DNA from: Calocera cornea HHB12733
Taxonomy: Eukaryota; Basidiomycota; Dacrymycetes; Dacrymycetales; Dacrymycetaceae
Direction: 5' to 3'
Assembly (NCBI GenBank): GCA_001632435.1
Contig: KV424034.1
Location: 4,871 to 68,870 of the forward strand
Length of the DNA stretch: 64,000 nt
Shown here: piece after piece, positions 56,460 to 64,000 of the stretch
How the letters are laid out: each line of letters starts with the position of its first letter
Position numbering within the stretch: position 1 is the first letter of the stretch
Made by a program: the position numbers and the translations under genes
Notes under the pieces: generated by a model
Database searches by the model: none
What the model saw: the letters and a program-made list of their open reading frames with translations, nothing else
Told to the model about the DNA's origin: nothing

Positions 56460-58859
56460 AACACGTAAGGATCCGCATCGTTGCGAACCCAAGCAAGGAC
56501 TGGCGAACACAGTAGGCCGCAGGTTGCTCTGGTGCTGGATCCCGTTGCCGTGGCTGCTCTGCTTGTCCAGCTCCCGTACACACCAAGCGCACTACCAAAT
56601 TCCCTCGAACTGAAGAAATTGACGACAGACGTCCACCGAGGAGCACGCGAGCACCTGCACCACCCGTCGCGCCTCCTTTATACCCAGCTTACAGCGCAAC
56701 CAGCTCCCAGCACCGTATGCATACCAATAGGCGCGGTCATCGGCGCTTATGCAATGTCTGGAGGTGATGCGTGCGGCCCTTGGCGGCTGGTACGTACCGC
56801 AGCGGTGGTCTCCATAAATCACAAATAGCCGCTCATAGTTGCCCGGTCGGCCCACCAAAATGAAGATCTTCGTCAGCCCCCTTACATTAATCGGAAACGG
56901 GAATGGGAGGAATGGCGGCGAAACACGGGACACAATGTCTCGCCGAGGCATGGCTGGTCATGCAACGCAACGCAGGATGCATTTTCCATTCAGTTCGCTG
57001 GCACCGCCACTGACAAGTGGTGAAGCCTTCTGTTTGTAAAGAACCAGTCCGGCCTCAAGGTTATAATACACGGACTCTAACTGATACTTAAACGCAGCTC
57101 TTAGTTTGCCTATTACTCAGTTTGCCGGTTTAGCAACTTTGCTGCACTTTCTGCGACCTCAGGGACTCACTACGGGCCGCAGCACGTGAACTTCTCGTCT
57201 GAACAGCGCTAGTGTCATTTCCATCATGGATATCCACATTGTGTGCAAGCAAATAATACACATGACAATCTTCGCTCCACCTGGTGTCTTTATGACAAAC
57301 GGGGCATGCCACCTGTGACAGACCGGAGGTAGGCCACAGTGCAGGAGAGGTACTCAGGCTCATAGTGCAGAGCCAATCCAGCACAACCCCAGCCAAGACA
57401 CTCCACTATATGGCCTAGCAGCATGTTATGCACGGATAGTAGGAAAGATCGGTGCTCCATGAGTACGGTGACTCATGCCTCGGATCTGTGCAAGATTTCG
57501 GAAGCGGGAACCGTCCCGAGCTCTCCCGACATCAAGGATAAGGGCGCCAGTGTATCGGGTCCTTTGGCCCATGGCCCCTCGGCCAGCGTTCCTTTGTTCA
57601 GATCGAGGGCTTAAGGCCAGAAATAATGTGCCGAGTATCGGCTTGTTTTGGGGTAGTCCTTACTCCGTTCCGTCTGCAGGATCCTCTTGAACACCGACAA
57701 GTTTCCCAACACTGGGCAAATGAACCAATAGCGACCCCGGACCGAGTCCAGGGTCGCCTTGATCGGGCATGGTATAAGCATTTGGTCTGACAGGCCTAAC
57801 CATATTCAACGGTGGTCGAGAGGAAGGAGGACCGATGCGGAAGCGAACTCCGTCGTGCCTGACCCCACGAGCTCCCTTATGAGACAAGGGCGGGTCATCA
57901 GTGGCTGTGAGCGCCTCTTTTCTCTTCCTTCCACATCCGCCACCATCCGTCGTACAATTTTGCTCTGGCCATGGCTTGACTGCCGCATCTCCGTAGACTC
58001 CGAAATATCGTATCATTTGCTCTGGATATCAACACCGACCCGTAAGCGATGGGCTGCGGATAGTGGTGAACGGAGGCTCGAGGCGGCATAGGCCCTCGCT
58101 CTGGGACACCCTGACCAACCAGGACAAAGGCCGCCGCGGCATGCTAGGAATTGTCTCGCTCTGTCTCTCTCGGTCAGGGAATGTCTAGCTCCCTGCGACA
58201 TGACGCTTTTAGCATCGTCGTGTTACCCTGGGCATCGTCTCTCACTGGCAGATGGCTTGCTGCGGTCTTCAATTTCTCTGTTAGCGCTGAATCACTCCTA
58301 TGAGACGTACTGACTCTGGTGCTTGACCGCTATGCATGGCATGCCTGGCACGCGCTCAGGAATTTGTCCGGACAAGGCCGGCCAGCCGCCTTGTTGTCTG
58401 ACGCAAATCGAAGTCTCACAGGCGAGCGGCTATCCGCCAGCCTGAAGCGGCCGCGACAGCACGCGGATGCTGATTTTGCCAGCCAGCCGCGACTCCCCCA
58501 CTTGCTCCTTCCGCATCAGCCAGTCAGTCCACCGCTACCCGCCCAGATACAATGCGATCGCTGCAAGTCCAGTCTGGGACATCCGTGGATGGTCAGATTT
58601 GCGCGGATGCCCTGGCGACCGGGGCTGACGGGATCGATGTCATCCGCGCTGGTGCGATTTTGGGGGGGAGGAGGTCTTGCGGCCCTTGGCGGCTGGTATG
58701 GGTATAATAACCAGGTAAGGCTTGGTAGATGGCAATCCACACAGCACCTGCGCAGACCTTCCCATCCTCGCAAGAACCCTACCACTTGTCGCCCCTGCCC
58801 TCCCGATTACCTTGCCTTCCACACTCCCACTGCCAGTCTCCTTAGTATCTGCACCAGCC
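56460..58859. other. 2.4-kb gene-free stretch
   Basis: No gene can be supported. A minus-strand frame near 57130-57396 reads VACPVCHKDTRW..DCHVYY, a possible relic. Similar sequence (GCGGCCCTTGGCGGCTGGTA) occurs at 56775-56794 and 58680-58699, with partly similar flanks. The last 150 bp are the upstream region of the PriA-like gene. Confidence 0.4.
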
Positions 58860-59795
58860 ATGGTCCGCCCAGCCTCCCTCCTCCTCGCCTTCACTGCCCT
58901 CGCCGCGGCTGCCACCGCGCTCACATGTCCTGCCGGCACCTGGAAACAAGGCGACCACTGCCAAGCGTGCCAATCAGGTTACCAGTGCCCTGACGGCGTA
59001 AACCAGACCCCCTGCAACGCCGGAACGTACGCCAACTCCGGAAACACGGCATGCGTGACCTGCCCTGCTGGTGCGTGCCTTTCATTAGACCCGTCGGCCC
59101 TCGCTGATTTCCCTCTAGGCTCTAAATGTCCCAACAGCGGCCTCTCCGCCCCGACCCCGTGCGACGCCGGCCAGTACCAGAGCATGCCCGGCCAGTCCAA
59201 CTGCAACCCTTGCCCTGCGGGCACCTACACAGGAGCGACAGGCCAGACGGGTTGTTGCCCGTGCTGTGTGGGCTCGTTCAACAGCCAAACCTCCCAAACG
59301 CACTGTCAGGCTTGCGCGAACGGCAAGAACTCCCCTGCCGGCTCCACCGGCCAAAACCAGTGTACCGGTACCGCCTGGACATCCCCGCCCACGTGCACCA
59401 CCCCCTCCACCGCGACCACCTGCCCAGCCACCTCCCAGCGCCGTGCCCGCAGCAACGCCAAGGCAAAGCGAACCTGCCCGAAGTTCGGTCAGAAGCTCTG
59501 CCCGATCCTCTACGGCCGGGGGGGCAGCGAGTGCGTGGATGTGGAGAACGACCTGGAGAGCTGCGGCGGGTGCATGGACGCCGATGAGTCCCTCGGCGGC
59601 GGTGTCGACTGCACCCAGATCTCGGGCGCCAGAGATGTGGCTTGTCGCCGTGGCAAGTGTGTGGTGACTCGCTGTGCACCGGGCTACCAGGTCGCGGAGG
59701 ACCGCACCACCTGCGTGCCGTCGATGAAGATGCAGGCCGCCGCTGCACGAAGCAACGCAAAAGTGCACGCTGCGTTCGCGCGCTCGCACCTCTAG
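58860..59795 (+). CDS. priA: secreted cysteine-rich PriA-like protein
   Basis: Two exons (58860-59070, 59119-59795) give 295 aa. Signal peptide 1-20 (MVRPASLLLAFTALAAAATA). Residues 22-165 contain TNFR/ephrin-receptor-like cysteine repeats: CPAGTWKQGDHCQAC, CPDGVNQTPCNAGTYANSG, CPNSGLSAPTPCDAGQYQSM and CPAGTYTGATGQTGC. A Pro/Thr/Arg spacer with dibasic sites (SQRRARSNAKAKR) leads to the PriA C-terminal domain (about 200-280): CP.FGQKLCPI..GSECVDVENDLESCGGC and then C..GKCVVTRCAPGYQV. PriA is known from Lentinula fruiting bodies. The role is probably extracellular; the Lys/Arg-rich spacer suggests proprotein processing. Confidence 0.85.
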   Translation: MVRPASLLLAFTALAAAATALTCPAGTWKQGDHCQACQSGYQCPDGVNQTPCNAGTYANSGNTACVTCPAGACLSLDPSALADFPLGSKCPNSGLSAPTPCDAGQYQSMPGQSNCNPCPAGTYTGATGQTGCCPCCVGSFNSQTSQTHCQACANGKNSPAGSTGQNQCTGTAWTSPPTCTTPSTATTCPATSQRRARSNAKAKRTCPKFGQKLCPILYGRGGSECVDVENDLESCGGCMDADESLGGGVDCTQISGARDVACRRGKCVVTRCAPGYQVAEDRTTCVPSMKMQAAAARSNAKVHAAFARSHL

Positions 59796-60515
59796 TCCCC
59801 CCTGATTGCTCCCCCCCCGGTCACTCTCGTTGCACACACTGTATACTACTATCTCTCGTTTCCCCGGGCTTTTTACTTGTTACGTACACTAGACGAATGG
59901 ACAATACTATCATGATATCACGTAACAACATGTTGCTCCCCAGCATTCCACCCCATATCCCTGACAGTTAACGTAAATCGACCTTCGGGCTTTCGCCATG
60001 AAAGGTGTAGCGTAACGGGGTGGCTGGAGAGGAATGCCCCAGCCCCCTTGCCGAGTCTCGCAAGCTAAGCGACAGCGTAATACAAGGACTGAAGACTGCT
60101 GATCAAACGTATGCCCATCAGAACTTTCCTGTACTCCCTGATTAGGCAGACTTTAATGTACACACGATATCGCGCTCGATACTGGTTCATAGGTGGTCTT
60201 CTGAGAGATGCTGCCAATCCTGTGAGAAATGAGTCACGTGATTGTCATGACATCATGCGGGTGGTGCAAGGGACCGACTCACGCGACGGAACCCCGTCCC
60301 CGCCAACACTTGTTCCATTGTTATCGTTACGAGGGTATTGATAGAAAGGTTAGAGCAAGTAAAACAGAGTTTCATAGTCCGTGCAAGTAGGGTTTCCCTA
60401 AGCAAAAAGAAAGAGGGATAAGATGAAAGGGAAAGAATGCAACGGAGCTGTTGCACCCTGCCTAAATGCAGCTGAGCAGAATGTACAAATGGTCCAAAAT
60501 TTGGACAGGGCACAA
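59796..60515. other. intergenic, no gene recognised
   Basis: 3' flank of the PriA-like gene followed by AT-richer sequence. Nothing supportable was found. Confidence 0.4.
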
Positions 60516-61282
60516 TCAAGCATCATGGATGGACCGCTTGCAGAACTTAAGAACATGTTTAAGTTTGTCCCAGTTGTCCGGGATGTCCTGCAGTGCCTGC
60601 AAGCTGAGGCAGACATGTTAGACTTGAATCTCATGAGAAGCTTGAGACTTACTCATGGCCAGGGGCAGGTAAAGACTCCAGGTGATAGTCCTTATTCCAC
60701 AGCCACGTGGCAAATTGACCATAGTTCCATGCTGCAGCCATGATTGTCATTTTTCTGGCCCCATCTGTTGGCTCCCGCCATCTGGATGCTTGTAGATATG
60801 CAAGCTCAGTGCAATATAATGACTGCTGTTGCAACATGCTGGTGGAGACAAAGATTGTAAATGGACACAACAGGGTGATACCCCTTTCATTGTTGGGCTC
60901 ACCGTTTTGGTGCATGCGGTACATCAACATGGCTACTTGAACAAGCCACTTGATCTATAGATATGTATATGTTTGTTCAATGTGTCATTCAACTGAAGTA
61001 ACATTGACATACCTTGTCTGTGTCCGTAGGTACGGCTTGAGTATGGAGAACATGCATGAGCGTCCTGTCAATGCAGGGGAGAGCTCCAGAAAAGTAGTGA
61101 TATCTTCGCCCACTAGTTGTCTTTGTTGAAACCTACAAAGGATGTGAGAGGCTGAAGTATGGAGTGATTAATGGTACATACATTGTCACCTGGCTGGGCA
61201 AGGGGCCTTGTCCAGCAACGGCCGAGATTGGTCTGCACTGCCACTCCAACTTGGGTGGTGTCAGAGCTGCACTCTTGGCACA
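60516..61282 (-). CDS. hypothetical spliced gene, 5' part unresolved
   Basis: Four exons on the minus strand keep one frame: 61282-61182 (CQECSSDTTQVGVAVQTN, LGRCWTRPLAQPGDN), 61132-61013 (YHYFSGALPCIDRTLMHV), 60954-60653 (IKWLVQVAMLMYRMHQNGEP and KMTIMAAAWNYGQFATWLWN) and 60603-60516 (LQALQDIPDNWDKLKHV, ending KRSIHDA). Donors GTATGT and GTAAGT are strong. The upstream exon is unresolved: a candidate near 61747-61850 reads SDEQTFSNECPKMPIETGG but does not join in phase. It resembles the low-GC host-repeat-type genes often found near transposons. I do not recognise the family, and it may be decayed. Confidence 0.45.
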
Positions 61283-62243
61283 CTGTCGGAAAAGGGGGAC
61301 GAAATAATTTTGCTTATACCCCCGAGTGGCTGAGTCGGGTTCGATACTAATTTAGCGTACAAATACAAAATCATTTGTACACTTTTCTACAGCAATTAAG
61401 GGCTTCCGTATACCTCCGCTCTGGGGGCATAACTTGTGGTATGCTCCCGTGAAAAGCATTGATTGCTGATTTTGTGTCACACATGAGATAAAATGATTTC
61501 TTGGGGGTTGTCTATGTCTACTTATTCCCCACTATACCGGCTAGTGTGCATTTCTCTCTCCTTTAATTATTGCCGGATGTTTGCAAAGATTCAGAATCTC
61601 AGTGGCTGTACCCAGTGCCCTCTGGATGGGCCCTCAGCGCTGCCACCATGGTATTGCTTGACGCGGACACCGTGCAAGCTGTGCTAGGGTCCACTGGAAG
61701 CAAAGCCTGAACGGAGGCAGAACAGCGGATGCAGATTGGCTCTCACCTCATTGGCACAGCCACCAGTTTCAATAGGCATTTTCGGACATTCATTGGAGAA
61801 AGTCTGCTCATCACTGTTGGTAATATGAAGTCAAAACATCAGAACATGTTTTAACACTCTAAAATGTTAGTTTGAATGATTTGAATTTCCTGAATTCATT
61901 TGTTGTAAGTAGTACACCTTAAAAAGTGGCCAGTGGCATGCAAAATGCGGAAGCAAACGGAGGTATACCCTATTCAACCTTACATTTTGGTGCGGGGCTC
62001 GGCCTCTCCACCAAAATCCCCTATCAATTTGCTGTGCCTCCGAATAGCGTGTCGGAGGCAAATCCTTTGTTTCGGAAGTAAATACGCTCGCACCTCAAAT
62101 TGGTACCGCAAATTGGTATGTCCCTCGGAAAAGGTGGTGAACATCGCGCCCCAAGACCAGGTATTCTTATTATTGCCCGACCGACGCAATATTGTAGTGT
62201 CAACAAGTCGAACCAAACTAATTGCATAACTCGCCGGCCCGAC
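61283..62243. other. AT-richer stretch before the APH-type kinase gene
   Basis: Contains possible relics of the 5' part of the preceding gene, a hairpin ATTTTGGTG...CACCAAAAT near 61984-62017 and the upstream region of the kinase gene. No tRNA or complete gene was found. Confidence 0.35.
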
Positions 62244-63452
62244 ATGGCCTCCGGTCCACCGACAATCTCCCTAGCCCTGCAAGCCGCGCTTGAGCAGCAG
62301 CTCGGCGGTCCTTTCATCTCGTACCCGGTGCAAGGCGGTTCCAGTGCGGGCAACTCGTTGGCTTTCCTGCTCGCCCCGCTACCTTCCTCGAGCACCACCA
62401 ATTCCACAAACCCCTTCGTACAGCTGCAGGAACTGCCGAAATACGTGCTCAAGATCCCCCAGAACCCCTATTCGCGCCAAGCAATCCACCGAGAGCGCCA
62501 GAACCTCCCTGCGCTCAATGCCTTCCTTGGCCCGCGCACCTCCACCCAACCGGAGGTGAAGATCCCTCAGCTCGCACCGGTGACTGAACTGCCGTTGGGG
62601 GCAATGATTACGCGCGCGATCGATGGGATGGACGGGGCGCGGGCGTGGAACAACTGCCAGCACGAGGAGGAACGACTCAGCTTGTGCAGGGCGTTTGGAA
62701 GAGCGGCGAGGTGGGTGCACTCCCTGCCCCCCAACTCGTCTCTCCCCGGCCCGCTGCGCACAACCCTACCGTCGTCCGTCGCCGAGGACGTGCATTCCCC
62801 CGCGGCTCTAGAAGAACAGCCCCGCACGGCCCGCGACTGGCTCCGGCTCTACCTGCGCGCCGAGTCCGCCCGACTCGCACCGCGCTTCACCGCGCTTGTG
62901 CCCGAGCCCGAGCCACCGATCACCTCGGGGCAGTCAGAGGTGCTCGAGGGCCCCGAGCTCCGGGCTAGGGAGAGGGAGCAGGAGCGCGCGATCTGGTGCA
63001 TCACCACGATGGAGCGGGCGCTGGCGGACGCGTCCCTCTGGGGTGAAGGGCGGGACGCGCTGTGCTTCATTCATGGGGACTGGACGCTGCCGAATATTCT
63101 GGTGCAGAGGGATGGGCAGGGCGGGTGGAAAGAGGTGGCCGTGGTGGACTGGGGCGACTGCGGCGTCGCTGATAGGCGCTACGACCTGCGCGAGGGCGTC
63201 TGGAGCGTGCTCTACAACGCTGCCCTCTCGGGGCAGGAGGACCAGGCGGTGCAGGAGGGGTACGTGCAGGCGTTCCTCGAGGCATATGTTGGTGCGGGCG
63301 AGGAGGGTCTCGGGTGGGTGCTGCAGGACTGGAACAAGTGGTTGGAGTTGAAGAGGGTGGGAGGGGGGGCGGTGCGGGAGGGGTACTGGGAGGCTTGGGC
63401 GGCCGCGTACGAGGTCTGGGACTTGTTGGTGGCTGATGAGGCGGTTGCTTGA
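62244..63452 (+). CDS. aminoglycoside-phosphotransferase (APH)-family kinase
   Basis: Single exon of 402 aa from the ATG at 62244 (MASGPPTISLAL). The APH/choline-kinase fold is recognisable: an N-lobe segment VQLQELPKYVLKIP (lysine candidate), then the Brenner-type catalytic motif CFIHGDWTLPNILV (His277, Asp279 and Asn283 region) and the metal-binding motif VAVVDWGDCGVADRRYDL (about 297-314). The long C-terminal helical part ends YEVWDLLVADEAVA. Fungi have many such kinases acting on small molecules. Antibiotic resistance is not implied, and the substrate is unknown. Confidence 0.8.
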   Translation: MASGPPTISLALQAALEQQLGGPFISYPVQGGSSAGNSLAFLLAPLPSSSTTNSTNPFVQLQELPKYVLKIPQNPYSRQAIHRERQNLPALNAFLGPRTSTQPEVKIPQLAPVTELPLGAMITRAIDGMDGARAWNNCQHEEERLSLCRAFGRAARWVHSLPPNSSLPGPLRTTLPSSVAEDVHSPAALEEQPRTARDWLRLYLRAESARLAPRFTALVPEPEPPITSGQSEVLEGPELRAREREQERAIWCITTMERALADASLWGEGRDALCFIHGDWTLPNILVQRDGQGGWKEVAVVDWGDCGVADRRYDLREGVWSVLYNAALSGQEDQAVQEGYVQAFLEAYVGAGEEGLGWVLQDWNKWLELKRVGGGAVREGYWEAWAAAYEVWDLLVADEAVA

Positions 63453-63602
63453 GTGAGAGTTGACGGGCACATGGGCTGAGGGCCAAGGGCGGGAGACTGT
63501 ATCGCTAGAGACAGGGAAATTGTATTCGAACCCCCTTGGGGGCCTAAAACTACACGCAGGTTACAACAGTTAACGAAATGAAAGAAGAGCAAAGGTGGTG
63601 CT

Positions 63603-64000
63603 TCACACAACATCGATCCTGTCGCCTTCGGTACCGCGAGACGCCGCCCACTTCTCCGGTGTCCAGTCTGGAGTAGCGCGCTGATTCCCCATGAGCAACT
63701 TCCCCGTGCCACAACAAAAGTACACACATTGGCCAACCCGCGCTTCAAGATCCACTGCCTGCTGTTGAGCGGCTCGCCCTCGTCTGTAGCTGGCTGCTGG
63801 TCCACCAACCCACCGGTCAGCCTGCCCATCTTGACCTCGTCCTCGGGCCTCGAGAAGTACACCAAGCTGTACCTCACGCTCTCCCCCTGTGCCCCGGGCG
63901 GGTTCACCACCCTATGTATGTTAGACCGCAGCAGCCCCGCAGTGAACTTTACCATCGCATCGCCGAGGTTGACGATAGCAAAGCCAGGCACGGGGCGGAC
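63603..64000 (-). CDS. 2-oxoglutarate/Fe(II) oxygenase, 3' part (5' end beyond the window)
   Basis: Exons 63724-64000 (continuing past the right edge) and 63667-63603 on the minus strand. The visible 113 residues hold VPGFAIVNLGDAMVKFT, the distal iron ligand in RSNIHRVVNPP and the 2OG-binding arginine in RYSLVYFSRPE. The splice joins GLANV to YWTPEKWAASRGTEG, the usual family ending, and the stop follows IDVV. It belongs to the same broad superfamily as the pair at 42-45 kb but is clearly a different branch (NIHRVVNPP versus TIHRVATPP, different C-terminus). Confidence 0.85.

Noticed and set aside
61325..61352. tRNA-like A-box and B-box sequences (TGGCTGAGTCGG next to GGTTCGATAC)
   Set aside because: The two boxes are directly adjacent, leaving no room for an anticodon arm, and no acceptor stem can be paired.
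62244..63452. Antibiotic-resistance aminoglycoside kinase
   Set aside because: The APH fold is widespread in fungi with unrelated substrates; nothing in the sequence points to antibiotics.

Overview
The window is nuclear DNA of a filamentous basidiomycete, most likely a wood-decay Agaricomycete (possibly Polyporales). Genes are dense and rich in 45-70 nt GT..AG introns carrying CTNAC branch points. Codons are GC-rich. The gene set (CE15 glucuronoyl esterase, PriA-type secreted protein, SRPK-like kinase, GAR-type fibrillarin) fits this lineage. No tRNA, rRNA or CRISPR was seen. Gene models were spliced by eye; every multi-exon model given with explicit exons keeps an open frame across all junctions unless stated.

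Layout. 1-5.9 kb: gene-poor, with a decayed repeat (587-2154), a Harbinger-like MITE (2217-2750) and many simple repeats. 5.9-18.4 kb: F-box-like protein, pyruvate dehydrogenase E1 alpha, mitochondrial ribosomal protein mL49, CE15 esterase, zinc-ribbon protein, HEL2/ZNF598 and eIF4A. 19.07-21.2 kb: a mosaic of gene fragments, a 677-bp foldback MITE and a small gene (copy A). 21.4-42.1 kb: BET4, SRPK-like kinase, coiled-coil protein, Ser/Pro-rich tail-anchored protein, dephospho-CoA kinase, RPN8, a large alpha/beta hydrolase, an unknown protein, fibrillarin and an M20 carboxypeptidase. 42.2-47.9 kb: two tandem 2OG-Fe(II) oxygenases and an MFS permease. 48.2-51.4 kb: a UBP3/USP10-type deubiquitinase. 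51.7-53.8 kb: a second mosaic with small gene copy B. 53.9-64 kb: M24 peptidase, DUF202 membrane protein, PriA-like protein, a low-confidence spliced gene, an APH-type kinase and the 3' end of a third oxygenase.

The main theme of interest is local gene-piece shuffling. PDA1 and its neighbour mL49 share a homologous promoter block, presequence exon and first intron. Pieces resembling the coiled-coil gene, BET4, the M24 peptidase and the 2OG oxygenases lie in two mosaics. Each mosaic also carries a member of the same small gene family, whose first coding exon is 4 nt long. Housekeeping functions cover translation and its quality control (eIF4A, HEL2, the USP10-type protease), the proteasome (RPN8), ribosome biogenesis (NOP1), prenylation (BET4), CoA synthesis (CAB5) and mitochondrial metabolism (PDA1, mL49).
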